Part shown: positions 8,770 to 17,533 of the stretch, one piece after another
How the letters are laid out: each line of letters starts with the position of its first letter
Numbering within the stretch: the first letter of the stretch is position 1
NCBI GenBank assembly: GCA_965230335.1
Contig: CBDDKS010000006.1
Span: 2,790,001-2,854,000 of the forward strand
Source: CBDDKS01 sp965230335
GTDB lineage: Bacteria; Pseudomonadota; Gammaproteobacteria; Enterobacterales; Kangiellaceae
Length of the DNA: 64,000 nt
Direction of reading: 5' to 3'
Notes under the pieces: model-generated
Told to the model about the DNA's origin: nothing
Database searches by the model: none
Seen by the model: the letters and a program-made list of their open reading frames with translations, nothing else
Made by a program: the position numbers and the translations under genes

Positions 8770-9440
8770 TCTGCCTTTAATTGATAGGCTGCCATAGTAT
8801 CTGTAGCTACTTTAAGTTTGGTAGAGACGGTGCCTGTTACCCAAAAAGGATTAAAAAGCACTTCTGTTTTTAATCCCTTTTTATATTTAACATAAATAAT
8901 TTGATTGGGTGGTGGTGGGGGTAAATGTAAACAGGCCCCAAAATAGGGCACTAGAAAAAATTCAGTAATTTTGAGATCTTCAGTAAATTCTAATGGCACA
9001 ACATAACCAGGAATACGAATCAATTTCTTATCAAAGCTTTTAATAATTCTGGTTGACATCAGTGCTTGCTCATAACGGTTATCAGGACGATTACTGATAC
9101 TAAAATCATTATTAAATTGTGACGAAAGAGGATCATCCAGAGGGTCAGTAAACAATTTAGGAGGTTGATTACTGAGTGGTGTATGTAGTTTAAACGGTTT
9201 TTTTTCTTTTTTATTGTCCGGTTTTTCCAACTTTTTATCGGGAAGAACATCTCCTTCAGCGCCTTCCGGTAAGTTGGTAATATAGTCAGGGGGATTAAGC
9301 AAAGCATCCAAATCATCCTTGGGCATTAATTCTACCCATTCAATGGTTTTGTATTTTTTTGCCTTTAAAGAGGGAGAAAGGCTACACAACAATAAAATAC
9401 TGCTGATATAAATAAGATGTAAAAATATTTTATTGCGCAT
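8739..9440 (-). CDS. Exported DUF3299-family protein
   Basis: Unknown function. The start is the ATG at 9440, which gives MRNKIFLHLIYISSILLLCSLSPSLKA, a signal sequence; a TTG three codons earlier is the other option. Residues 30-130 are low-complexity and charged. The C-terminal half holds the DUF3299-like core: IRIPGYVVPLEF, then VPYFGACLHLPPPPPNQIIYV, and a Thr/Val-rich end. The GACLHLPPPPPNQ segment is the best family marker. Family members are periplasmic or lipoproteins of unknown role. It converges on apbE and shares the hairpin at 8731-8769. Confidence 0.75.
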   Translation of the reverse strand: MRNKIFLHLIYISSILLLCSLSPSLKAKKYKTIEWVELMPKDDLDALLNPPDYITNLPEGAEGDVLPDKKLEKPDNKKEKKPFKLHTPLSNQPPKLFTDPLDDPLSSQFNNDFSISNRPDNRYEQALMSTRIIKSFDKKLIRIPGYVVPLEFTEDLKITEFFLVPYFGACLHLPPPPPNQIIYVKYKKGLKTEVLFNPFWVTGTVSTKLKVATDTMAAYQLKADKVVIYSEDK

Positions 9441-9531
9441 AAATATCAAAGAGTAAGAATTAATTGGGCGCTGAACGATAAGTATAGCTTAAAACATATT
9501 AGCAGGATAAGCTACGAAAGAGCAATAGATC

Positions 9532-10914
9532 CTAACACTCAATAATATTCACAGCCAAACCACCTCTTGCTGTTTCCTTATATTTCGTTTTCATATCAGC
9601 GCCTGTTTCCCGCATTGTTTTTATGACTTTATCGAGAGAAACTTTGTGACTCCCGTCACCATTTAATGCGAGTCTTGCTGCATTAATAGCCTTAATGGAG
9701 CCCATGGCATTGCGTTCAATACAAGGTACTTGAACCAGTCCACCAACGGGATCACAGGTTAATCCCAGATTATGTTCCATGCCAATTTCGGCAGCATTTT
9801 CGACTTGACTGGGTGTGCCTCCCAATACTTCAGTCAGTGCAGCAGCAGCCATTGAGCAGGCAACACCAACTTCACCCTGACAGCCAACTTCTGCTCCTGA
9901 GATGGATGCATTTTCTTTATATAAAATACCAATTGCTGCGGCAGTCAGTAGGTAATTCATAATGGCACGATCTTCTGCTTTTCCATGACATAAATGATTC
10001 ACGTAATAGGATAGAACAGCAGGCAAAATACCTGCGGCACCATTGGTGGGTGCTGTAACCACTCGTCCCCCTGCAGCATTTTCTTCATTGACTGCCAGGG
10101 CATATAAATTAACCCAATCCATGTCAGAAAAACCTGCAGAAGCCGGTGTTGTTCGTGCTTTTAATTTTTTAAATAATTCTGGGGCGCGGCGTTTTACTTT
10201 CAAACCACCGGGGAGAATACCTTCACGTTCACAGCCTCGTTTTATACAGTTTTTCATGACTTGCCAAATGGCCAGTAACTGCTGTTCTATGTCATCTTTT
10301 TTCCGCCATGCCTGTTCATTTTCTAACATGATACTTGAAATACACAGTCCGGTATTTTTTGTAAGACTCAGTAACTCATCACCGGTTTTAAATGGATGAG
10401 ATAACGGTGTTGTGTCTTCAATAATAGGTACATTTTTATCTGGACCATCATTAACAACAAAGCCACCACCAACGGAATAATAAATTTTTTCTAGCAGTAT
10501 TGTTCCGTTATCACTGATTGCAGAAAATTTCATACCATTGGCATGAAAAGGTAATGTTTCACTTCGATGGAAAATCAGATCGCTTTTTTCATTAAAATGA
10601 ATAGTGTGGTGTTCAGAAAGTTGAATTTTTTGTTGATCACGTATGAGAGATAATTTGTTGGGTATTGTATCCGGATCAATCTCTGACGGTTGCTCTCTCT
10701 GTAACCCGAGTAATACGGCAACATCGCTACCATGACCTTTACCCGTTTGTCCAAGTGAGCCATAAAGATCAGCTTTGATTCTGTGTGTTGTCTTGAGCAA
10801 TGCAGAAGTATCCAGCTCTTGAATAAAGCGCCTGGCAGCCCTCATAGGGCCAACTGTATGAGAACTTGATGGACCGATACCAATACTGAAAAGCTCAAAA
10901 ATACTGATTGCCAA
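9532..10914 (-). CDS. sdaA: L-serine ammonia-lyase (L-serine dehydratase)
   Basis: Iron-sulfur enzyme converting L-serine to pyruvate and ammonia. The N-terminal beta domain has SIFELFSIGIGPSSSHTVGPM and the C-terminal alpha domain has GRVVTAPTNGAAGILPAVL. The cysteines expected to hold the 4Fe-4S cluster appear in GCQGEVGVACSMAA and LTCDPVGGLVQVPCIERN. No ATG fits the family N-terminus. I chose TTG at 10914, with GGAG about 8 bases upstream, giving 460 aa against 454 in E. coli SdaA. A longer reading that begins further upstream adds a hydrophobic stretch not found in the family. The gene stands alone between two unrelated neighbours. Confidence 0.94.
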   Translation of the reverse strand: MAISIFELFSIGIGPSSSHTVGPMRAARRFIQELDTSALLKTTHRIKADLYGSLGQTGKGHGSDVAVLLGLQREQPSEIDPDTIPNKLSLIRDQQKIQLSEHHTIHFNEKSDLIFHRSETLPFHANGMKFSAISDNGTILLEKIYYSVGGGFVVNDGPDKNVPIIEDTTPLSHPFKTGDELLSLTKNTGLCISSIMLENEQAWRKKDDIEQQLLAIWQVMKNCIKRGCEREGILPGGLKVKRRAPELFKKLKARTTPASAGFSDMDWVNLYALAVNEENAAGGRVVTAPTNGAAGILPAVLSYYVNHLCHGKAEDRAIMNYLLTAAAIGILYKENASISGAEVGCQGEVGVACSMAAAALTEVLGGTPSQVENAAEIGMEHNLGLTCDPVGGLVQVPCIERNAMGSIKAINAARLALNGDGSHKVSLDKVIKTMRETGADMKTKYKETARGGLAVNIIEC

Positions 10915-11034
10915 GATATTAACTCCTAAGGGTTGAAAATAGAAAATAATTGGGAATTCAAATGCAGTTAATCTCAAAAATGTATTTTATCAGAAAAAAG
11001 ATTATTGCGATAATAATTAAGGTTCAGGTTTAGC

Positions 11035-11064
11035 AAAAAAGTAACACATTGTATGTTACTTTTT
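11035..11064. terminator. Hairpin with flanking A and T runs
   Basis: AAAAAGTAACA pairs with TGTTACTTTTT around a 7-base loop, giving a stem bordered by A-run and T-run and therefore terminator-like on both strands. No gene end abuts it on the plus strand: the genes on both sides diverge from this region. It could be the remnant of a lost gene's terminator. Confidence 0.5.
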
Positions 11065-11087
11065 ATAAAGTACCTAATACAATGATT

Positions 11088-11103
11088 GATAAACAGCCCC
11101 TAA
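11088..11103 (+). repeat. Dispersed repeat arm (copy 1 of 3)
   Basis: GATAAACAGCCCCTAA occurs here, again as the right arm of the inverted repeat at 34460-34514, and at 50131-50150. The match here is 16 bases. No complementary arm lies nearby, so this copy is a half element. Confidence 0.6.
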
Positions 11104-11275
11104 TACTATACACAGAATACGGTGATGGTCATTTGCTTTATGAAGCAGGCGTTTCAGATTTGATGAAAGGTGAAAGTGAATCGAGGTAGAGTATATTTTC
11201 AATAAAGAATAGTGATAGAAGAGCGAAGTTTTATTGTTTTGAATTTAGGGTTAAGTTTAGGGTAAAAAATAATGC

Positions 11276-11303
11276 TTGACGAACTAAAGCAACTTTGTAT
11301 ACT
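11276..11303 (+). promoter_or_regulatory. Sigma70-type promoter for the lipoprotein-lipase cassette
   Basis: TTGACG (11276-11281) and TATACT (11298-11303) are separated by 16 bp. Each matches consensus in five of six positions. Transcription would start near 11310, about 45 bases before the ATG of the downstream lipoprotein gene. Confidence 0.65.
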
Positions 11304-11355
11304 CAAATTCGTTGCAGTCTCCACAATATTGTAAATTGTACGTAAAAGTTTTTGT

Positions 11356-11889
11356 ATGATAAAACACGTTTTATGCTTAACCATTCTATTATCTACATTA
11401 GGTTGTGGAGAGGAGAAAGATGATACTATGTTGAAACCTTTTCTGAAAAAAACCGAAGAAAAAACCTATGTAATCTTTTCTCCTTTATCTGGCGTCTTAA
11501 TGAAAGAGGGGCAACCATTAGCCAATACAAAAATTATCCGAAAACTGACTTGGAATGCTAATGAAGAGGGTGTAATAGAAGAGTTTTATACGGATGAACA
11601 AGGACGCTTTGATATACCACAGTATGATGCAGCTTTTAAAATGGGTGTGTTGACAGAGTTTGTTGCCAGTCAATATTTATCTATTGAGCCTAATGCAAAG
11701 GATGATATTTTTTGGGTAGCTACCAATAGAAGTGGAGAGGTTTTTGCTGAGCTGGGTTATCAACCGGAAGATTTAATTTGTGATGTTTCTTTTGAAAGAA
11801 AGATTCCAGAAGAAAATATGAAGGATACAAGTGGTTTAATGGCAACAAAGTGTCAATGGAAAAGAAGTATCAATGAAAAAGAGTTTTAG
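11356..11889 (+). CDS. Putative lipoprotein, DUF6795-like
   Basis: A 177-aa protein of unknown function. MIKHVLCLTILLSTLGCGEE is a lipoprotein signal with lipobox STLGC. The centre, SPLSGVLMKEGQPLANTKIIR through EFYTDEQGRFDIP, resembles carboxypeptidase-regulatory or DUF6795-type beta domains, in which an extracellular module carries a variable linker. The gene follows a good promoter and lies 34 bp before the lipase gene, so the two should be co-transcribed. That pairing makes a periplasmic immunity or partner role for the lipase possible, but this is inference only. No Shine-Dalgarno is evident. Confidence 0.7.
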   Translation: MIKHVLCLTILLSTLGCGEEKDDTMLKPFLKKTEEKTYVIFSPLSGVLMKEGQPLANTKIIRKLTWNANEEGVIEEFYTDEQGRFDIPQYDAAFKMGVLTEFVASQYLSIEPNAKDDIFWVATNRSGEVFAELGYQPEDLICDVSFERKIPEENMKDTSGLMATKCQWKRSINEKEF

Positions 11890-11923
11890 GTGATCAACAA
11901 AATACACAAGCAGGTAAATAGCT

Positions 11924-13084
11924 ATGTCTGAATTAACACCTTTACAATCAGCTAATCTGGCTGAAGAAATCTATGATGTGCAAGATGAAATACTGTTTGA
12001 AATTTTCCAAACAAAAAATAAGGATATTTTTTCACAAGAGCAACAAAAATTAACGGCTAATGTAGGTGGTCGTATTATCCGCAGTGCTAAAGATGCGTTT
12101 GGATTATGTACGATGGGAGCCGGACAATATGCGGGTAATGCTTTTTTAATTTTTAGAGGAACAACAACGGCAAACAATAAAGCTGATTTTGTCAGTGATG
12201 CACGTATTGGTTTACAAAATTCAAAAACAGGCTCTTCAGTCCATATTGGTTTTAATGAAGTATTTAAAAGTATGTTGCGTGATATTCAGCAATTTATCAG
12301 CAGTAATCAAATTACCGGTACAGTACATTGTATTGGCCATAGTTTAGGCGGTGCCGTTGCGACATTAGCGGCAGATTGGGTAAAAACAAATTTTAGTCGC
12401 TTTACAGTAAAGCTTTATACCTTTGGGCAACCCAGAGTAGGTTTATTACCTTTTGCTACAAAATTTACATCAAAGCTGCATTCAGATAATGTTCATAGAC
12501 TGTTTCATACGACTGATCCGGTACCTATGGTACCTATCTTTCCTTATATTCATGCACCAGCGCCAGGTAATGGACATTTAATTTCTTCAGAATCATTAGT
12601 GACATCTGGGGAAGCGCATAAGATGGCAAACTATATACATTCTATTAAACAAAAAGAGCTAGGCAGCTGGCCATCTATTTCACGTTCAGCCCCTGTTTTT
12701 AATCACGAAAAAGCAATTGAAGAATGGGTGACATCAAAAGTTCGTCCCGATCCCGAACATCCAAGAACCTGGGAATGGCTAGATCGTGCGTTTATTTATG
12801 TTTTGACTAAAATAGGTAACAGTATTTTTACTGCTTTACATACTGCGATTGTGGGTGTGCATACGTTAGCTGATCGTATTGCCTGGATACTAATGAAAGG
12901 TATTGACCTTGCAAAAAATGTAGGTTTTTTTGTAAAAAAATTAATAGAAAAAATTGTACAAATTTTGGGTATGCCACCATTAGCACCCAATCATAGTATT
13001 ACGCAGGCTTTTCTAGCCAGTCTTTTAACGATGTTGATGCGCCGATCTTATGATTTGGCAAGACGGGCCATTCGATCGTTATAG
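11924..13084 (+). CDS. Class 3 (alpha/beta hydrolase) lipase family protein
   Basis: A 386-aa lipase_3-type hydrolase. The nucleophile elbow IGHSLGGAVATLAADW places Ser140 in GHSLG; DPVPMVP gives a likely Asp198, and AHKMANYIHS gives a likely His232. The oxyanion region is FLIFRGTTT. There is no signal peptide, so export, if any, would need a dedicated secretion system or lysis. The last 110 residues after EHPRTWEWLDRAF are hydrophobic or amphipathic and rich in Ile/Leu/Lys, outside the catalytic fold. Flanked by a lipoprotein upstream and a membrane protein downstream. It could be a housekeeping phospholipase or an antibacterial lipase effector; no VgrG, PAAR or Hcp gene is in view. Confidence 0.8.
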   Translation: MSELTPLQSANLAEEIYDVQDEILFEIFQTKNKDIFSQEQQKLTANVGGRIIRSAKDAFGLCTMGAGQYAGNAFLIFRGTTTANNKADFVSDARIGLQNSKTGSSVHIGFNEVFKSMLRDIQQFISSNQITGTVHCIGHSLGGAVATLAADWVKTNFSRFTVKLYTFGQPRVGLLPFATKFTSKLHSDNVHRLFHTTDPVPMVPIFPYIHAPAPGNGHLISSESLVTSGEAHKMANYIHSIKQKELGSWPSISRSAPVFNHEKAIEEWVTSKVRPDPEHPRTWEWLDRAFIYVLTKIGNSIFTALHTAIVGVHTLADRIAWILMKGIDLAKNVGFFVKKLIEKIVQILGMPPLAPNHSITQAFLASLLTMLMRRSYDLARRAIRSL

Positions 13085-13191
13085 TTTCTTGTAGAATCAA
13101 TATGAAATATTTAACTGGCTTTATTACATGTTAAATAAAGGTTTCAGTTTGGAAGCAGACTGCCTTAAATAGTAAAGTAGTGTTCAATTTA

Positions 13192-14073
13192 ATGGGAGCT
13201 TCATTGCATATGCCACTTGAACTTTCCTGGTATCAATGGTTGTTTCTGTTTTTGCTATTTGTTGTCATTGGTCTATTTATATTTTGGTGGGTACTTATAC
13301 GTCCAAAAGTACCTCAATTGAATGATGATTGGCAAAGTGATTGTGCTTTTATTCCAAATATTATGATTGAAGGGGATAGAATAACGATTGATAATTTTCG
13401 TGATTTTCAATGGAATACAATGAAGGATAAAACGGAGGTTTGGACTAAAAAATCAGTGAATATAAACGATTTGGTTAATGTATGGTATATCGTAGATCAT
13501 TTTCATTCCATTAAGGCACTGGCACATAGTATGCTGTCTTTTGAGTTTAGAGACGGTACCTATTTAGTGGCTTCATTTGAAACACGCAGAAGAAAAGGAC
13601 AACGTTATAATCCTTGGCATGGTTTGTGGCGAGCTTACGAACTTTGTTTGATTTGGGGTAGTGAAAGAGATTTAATTGGTCTTCGAACGCATGTTAGAAA
13701 AAATAAGGTGCACTTGTATTGTGTGTCTGCCATACAAAAAAATAAACAAGCTCTTTTTCTTGAGTTATGTCAACGTAGTCAACAGCTGACAACAAAAGCT
13801 GAATGGTATCATTCAATTTTTACGACCTGTTTAACCTCTATTGTACAACAAGTGAATAGAGTCGTACCCAAACGTATACCACTGACCTGGCGTTATTTAT
13901 TACCTGGTCATTCAACCCGAGCAGCATTTAAATTGGGTTTGATTCAAGATTGGGGAGGTTATAAAAATACAGTTCAATTAAGTCAAATCAATCTTGATGT
14001 CATAAACGATAAAAATAATGAAACATCATTTAATCAAAAAATTCGTGAGCATCTTCCTAAAGAAATACAATAA
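13192..14073 (+). CDS. Single-pass membrane protein of unknown function
   Basis: About 293 aa; I do not recognise the family. One membrane segment lies near the N-terminus (WYQWLFLFLLFVVIGLFIFW), followed by a soluble domain with VNINDLVNVWYIVDHFHSIKALAHSMLSFEF and a Trp/Arg-rich segment. The start is uncertain: GTG at 13180, ATG at 13192 and ATG at 13210 are in frame, and none has a strong ribosome site. The MLSFEFRDGTYLVASFETRRRKGQ region resembles DUF4105-type proteins, in which a similar sentence occurs, but I cannot confirm this. It follows the lipase gene by about 100 bp on the same strand and ends about 80 bp before an insertion sequence. Confidence 0.65.
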   Translation: MGASLHMPLELSWYQWLFLFLLFVVIGLFIFWWVLIRPKVPQLNDDWQSDCAFIPNIMIEGDRITIDNFRDFQWNTMKDKTEVWTKKSVNINDLVNVWYIVDHFHSIKALAHSMLSFEFRDGTYLVASFETRRRKGQRYNPWHGLWRAYELCLIWGSERDLIGLRTHVRKNKVHLYCVSAIQKNKQALFLELCQRSQQLTTKAEWYHSIFTTCLTSIVQQVNRVVPKRIPLTWRYLLPGHSTRAAFKLGLIQDWGGYKNTVQLSQINLDVINDKNNETSFNQKIREHLPKEIQ

Positions 14074-14181
14074 TAAAAAGAAGTTAAAATATGACTTAAC
14101 CCGACAGGCAGAGAATGCCTGGGAACAGCCGCTCGTATTCTGCTAATCGGAAAAGTGGTTCTACCCCGATTTGACGGACAG

Positions 14182-15031
14182 TTAGTTAAGAGTAGTTTGG
14201 TGGGCTATGCCCATTTTACGCTTCTTTCTTTGGTTGTAAAATCGTTCAATATAATCAAAAATATCAGAACGGGCTTCTAAACGAGTTTTATAAACTCGAC
14301 GATTGACTCTTTCCCGTTTTAGCAAACCGAAAAAACTCTCTGCCACGGCATTGTCATAGCAACTCCCAACTCCCAACCGCACTCATACTGGATATTAAAT
14401 GATGGTCATTCAAGAATTTTTGATATTCATGACTGGTAAATTGTGAGCCACGATCTGAATGAAGGATAGCAGGTTGAGTATGACTTTTCTGCCATACAGC
14501 CATCAATACCGCCTGAATCACCAATTTTTTTTCCATATTGTGACTCATAGACCAACCCACAACCAAGCGGCTGTGCAGGTCAATAATAACACAAAGGTAC
14601 AACCAGCCTTCTCCAGTACGGATATATGTAATGTCTGTTACCCATTTGGTATTCGGTTCAGTTGCAGTAAAGTCCCTCTCCAGATGGTTGAGGAGATAAT
14701 CAGGACGGCTTTTTGGTTGACGCTTCCTCCATTGGCGAACAGCAGGAACACCTACCAGTCCATTGACTTTCATCAGGCGAGCCACACGGTTCAAACTGCA
14801 TTGCTCACCTTCATAGCGAAGTTCTTCCCAAATCCTGGGGCTGCCGAATACACCATCACTATTACGATGTATCTGGGTAATCCTCCTGGAAAGACGAGCA
14901 TCATCCTGAGCTTTGTCACTGGGTTTTCTTTCACGCCAATCGTAATAACCACTGTGAGAAACCTTGAGTAATCTGCACATCATCCTTACTGGGAAAGCTT
15001 CGCGGCAGCGTTCAATCATGTGATACTTCAC
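14182..15031 (-). pseudogene. IS3-family transposase OrfB, frameshifted
   Basis: DDE integrase-type transposase. The first part (15031 down to about 14360) has an HTH_21-like region and the catalytic Asp residues in WVTDITYI and LHSDRGSQF; the last part, with the catalytic Glu in DNAVAESFFGLLKRE, is in another frame. The break is a tandem duplication: AACTCCC occurs twice at 14361-14374 (plus strand). Removing one copy restores SAVGSCYDNAVAE, the normal IS3 reading. It starts with GTG overlapping the orfA stop (GTGA), so coupling or frameshifting would have joined the two products in an active element. Confidence 0.9.
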
Positions 15032-15318
15032 TTGGGATGCTTGACAAAGTACACTGCCGCTTCTCTTAAAAAATCTCGTTCCCGTTTAACTTCAACCAGC
15101 TCTCGTTTGAGTTTCGATATTTCCTCATCTCGTGGGTTTCCGTTACCTGTAAATGCCGTTTTTGCAGGCTCTGAAAACTCCTTGACCCACCGACGCAGCA
15201 TCGTGTCATTGAGACCCAGGCTCTTGGCTATATCGGATATAGGTTGATTTGATTGTTGAACCAGAGTCACCGCTTCTTGCTTGTACTCTCTGCTGTATTT
15301 GCGTCTCGATTTGTTCAT
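15028..15318 (-). CDS. IS3-family transposase OrfA
   Basis: A 96-aa helix-turn-helix protein beginning MNKSRRKYSREYKQEAV, with a DNA-binding core around SDIAKSLGLNDTMLRRWVKEF and a C-terminal leucine-zipper-like stretch (EEISKLKRELVEVKRERDFL) for multimerisation. It is intact. An in-frame codon four residues upstream is possible, but the ATG at 15318 fits IS3 OrfA proteins. Alone it cannot transpose the element. Confidence 0.88.
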   Translation of the reverse strand: MNKSRRKYSREYKQEAVTLVQQSNQPISDIAKSLGLNDTMLRRWVKEFSEPAKTAFTGNGNPRDEEISKLKRELVEVKRERDFLREAAVYFVKHPK

Positions 15319-15386
15319 TAAACACCTCATTAATTTGTAGATTATTCTCTCTTAACTGGGTGTCCGTCAAATCGGGGTAGAACCAA

Positions 15387-15668
15387 GATGTAGATGATGA
15401 GTTTTATGATAGAGCTGATGCGCATATTCATCTGGCTAATGATCAGGTATCCGAAGAAATCGGGAAGGGTAAAGTAAGCGCATCTTTTATGTTTGGGATG
15501 TCTAGATTTTGTTCTTACGTTAGTGCTACTGGATTTGATACAAAGGAAGATATGTTAAAAGGCAAAGAAGAATCTATTAAATATTTTGTAGAGCAGTTTC
15601 AACTTTGTATAGAAGAAAACTATGAAGATTATATTGATAATTTTAATCAATATATGGGTAAAGACTAA
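15387..15668 (+). pseudogene. DUF3144 protein gene, 5' end removed by the IS
   Basis: Ninety-three codons are open from the right IS border to a TAA at 15666-15668, with no ATG near the 5' end; an in-frame TAG lies inside the IS end. The translation has the DUF3144 signature: DEFYDRADAHIHLAND, GKGKVSASFMFGMSRF, then FVEQFQLCIEENYEDYIDNFNQYM. Only a few N-terminal residues are missing compared with the usual length. The sequence left of the IS offers no recognisable N-terminus in the joining frame. Expression would need an outside start codon, so I treat it as broken. Its function in any organism is unknown to me. Confidence 0.85.
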
Positions 15669-15788
15669 AAAATGCCTATCTGGACTAATCCACCTAAGTG
15701 TATTCTGTCTGTTAGGTTAAGTCACATTTTAACTTCTAAAAGTGTCGTATCAAGTCTGAGCAGATACACTTGAATTGAAAGAATGTTA

Positions 15789-16880
15789 TTAAACGTTAAA
15801 TCGAAAGTGAATAACATCACCATCTTTAACAATGTAATCTTTTCCTTCCAGGCGCCATTTGCCAGCATCTTTGGCACCTTGTTCACCTTTGTATTCAATG
15901 TAGTCTTCGAAGCCAATCACTTCAGCACGAATAAATCCTTTTTCAAAGTCGGTATGAATAACCCCCGCTGCCTGCGGGGCAGTCGCCTGTTGTCGAATGG
16001 TCCAGGCCCGTACTTCTTTTTCACCTGCTGTAAAATAGGTGTGTAAATTCAGTAATTGATAACCGGCTCTGATCACTCGGTTTAATCCAGGTTCTGATAA
16101 ATTCATTTCAGATAAAAATTCCATTTGTTCTTCGGCATCCAGGCTTGCTAACTCGGATTCAATCGCTGCACAAATGGGTACAACAACGGCATTTTCTTTT
16201 TTTGCTAAAGCTTCTACCGCTTGTAAGTGTGGATTATTGTCAAATCCACTATCGTCACAATTGGCAATATACATCACAGGTTTGGCAGTAATAAGTTGCT
16301 GCTGTTTTAAGAGTAATTCTTCTTCCTTATCCCATTCTAACGAGCTGACACTTTGTCCTTCATCCAACGCGGCTTTGCATTTTTCTAAAATTAATAAACG
16401 GGCTTTGGCTTCTTTGTCTCCACTTTTTGCAACTTTGGTATTTCGTAAAATAGCTTTTTCAACACTTTCCAGGTCGGCGAGTGCTAATTCGGTATTAATG
16501 GTTTCAATATCAGAGATGGGATCAATTTTGCCATCGACATGAACAATATCATCATTTTCAAAGCAACGCACAACATGGGCAATAGCCTGTGTTTCACGAA
16601 TATTGCCTAAAAACTGATTGCCTAACCCTTCTCCTTTAGAAGCACCTGCAACCAGGCCGGCAATATCAACAAACTCCATCGTAGTGGGAATGGTTTTCTG
16701 TGGGTTAACGAGTTTGGTCAGTTCATCCAGTCTGGGATCGGGAACAGGCACAACCCCTGTGTTGGGATCGATAGTACAAAAAGGGTAGTTTTGTGCATCA
16801 ATACCAGCATCAGTCAATGCATTAAATAAGGTCGATTTACCAACATTGGGTAATCCGACAATGCCACAATTAAATCCCAT
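15789..16880 (-). CDS. ychF: Redox-regulated ribosome-binding ATPase YchF
   Basis: Obg-related P-loop protein that prefers ATP, 363 aa as in E. coli. G1 is GLPNVGKSTLFNALT, G3 is DIAGLVAGASKGEGLGNQFL, and the specificity motif is NCDDSG rather than NKxD, in line with the family's ATP use. The C-terminal TGS domain is present (VRAWTIRQQATAPQAAGVIHTDFEKGFIRAEV). It is the third gene of an rplY-pth-ychF run, 14 bp after pth, the order widespread in gammaproteobacteria. Confidence 0.96.
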   Translation of the reverse strand: MGFNCGIVGLPNVGKSTLFNALTDAGIDAQNYPFCTIDPNTGVVPVPDPRLDELTKLVNPQKTIPTTMEFVDIAGLVAGASKGEGLGNQFLGNIRETQAIAHVVRCFENDDIVHVDGKIDPISDIETINTELALADLESVEKAILRNTKVAKSGDKEAKARLLILEKCKAALDEGQSVSSLEWDKEEELLLKQQQLITAKPVMYIANCDDSGFDNNPHLQAVEALAKKENAVVVPICAAIESELASLDAEEQMEFLSEMNLSEPGLNRVIRAGYQLLNLHTYFTAGEKEVRAWTIRQQATAPQAAGVIHTDFEKGFIRAEVIGFEDYIEYKGEQGAKDAGKWRLEGKDYIVKDGDVIHFRFNV

Positions 16881-16894
16881 AGTATGCTCACTTT

Positions 16895-17488
16895 TTAGTT
16901 TAAACTGTGTAAATGTTGCATCACTTTATCATGTTCACCATGAAGGGTGTCTTCAATCATTCGAACAGCTTCTTGTATGACGGTTTCAATGGCCATTTTG
17001 TCACTTTTAGCTGGCTGACCCAAAACATATCCAGTCACCTGATTTTTATCTCCGGGATGACCAATACCAATGCGTAAACGATAAAAATTTTTTTGGTTGC
17101 CCAGTTGGGCAATGGTATTTCTTAATCCATTGTGTCCACCGTGACCTCCATTTTGTTTTAAGCGAATTTGTCCAGGTGATAGATCCAGTTCATCATGGGC
17201 CACCAAAATATTGTCTGGCGTCCATTTATAAAAATTGGCTGTCGCTGCAATGGATTGCCCACTTAAATTCATAAAGGTGGTTGGAATTAATAAACGGACT
17301 TCAGATGCTTTGGTACCCGATCCAATCAATCCTTTACCCGTAAAACCAAAAAAGCGCTTGTCTTCTTTTAAGGTAATATTATATTCATGAGCCAGGGCGG
17401 CAATAAACCACGCACCAACGTTATGTCGTGTCTGTTCATATTGTTGACCTGGATTTGCCAGGCCAACGATAAGTTTTATAGACGACAT
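16895..17488 (-). CDS. pth: Peptidyl-tRNA hydrolase
   Basis: Cleaves peptidyl-tRNA dropped from ribosomes, recycling tRNA. At 197 aa it is normal for bacterial Pth. Motifs GLANPGQQYEQTRHNVGAWF (with the catalytic His), FMNLSGQSI, LVAHDELDL with the catalytic Asp, and GGHNGLRN are all intact. It lies between rplY and ychF on the same strand, 45 bp after rplY. Confidence 0.97.
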   Translation of the reverse strand: MSSIKLIVGLANPGQQYEQTRHNVGAWFIAALAHEYNITLKEDKRFFGFTGKGLIGSGTKASEVRLLIPTTFMNLSGQSIAATANFYKWTPDNILVAHDELDLSPGQIRLKQNGGHGGHNGLRNTIAQLGNQKNFYRLRIGIGHPGDKNQVTGYVLGQPAKSDKMAIETVIQEAVRMIEDTLHGEHDKVMQHLHSLN

Positions 17489-17533
17489 AAGTGGTGCTAT
17501 ATCATTGAACAGTATTTACAGGGAGAGGGATGG

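Larger units (their letters stand above)
10915..11355. other. Intergenic region with hairpin, dispersed repeat and promoter
   Basis: This stretch of 440 bp has no convincing gene. From left to right it holds the sdaA ribosome site, a hairpin with T-run (11035-11064), one arm of a dispersed repeat (11088-11103) and a good sigma70-type promoter (11276-11303). These are listed separately. Confidence 0.5.
14156..15385 (-). mobile_element. IS3-family insertion sequence, inactivated
   Basis: A 1230-bp element bounded by inverted repeats beginning TGGTTCTACCCCGATTTG on the left (14156 on) and its complement on the right (ending 15385). About 25 bp match perfectly, and the match continues imperfectly through TTAAGAG. 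The ends fit the 5'-TG...CA-3' rule of IS3. It carries orfA and orfB in overlapping frames on the minus strand. AAG borders both ends (14153-14155; 15385-15387, if the right end is set one base inward), which may be a 3-bp target duplication. The copy cannot make full transposase because of a 7-bp duplication in orfB. Confidence 0.92.

Noticed and set aside
14074..14155. N-terminal part of the DUF3144 gene left of the IS
   Set aside because: In the joining frame it reads PTGRECLGTAARILLIGK with no start codon and no family likeness.
14459..14971. 170-codon plus-strand reading frame within the IS
   Set aside because: It is antisense to the transposase, with no independent support.
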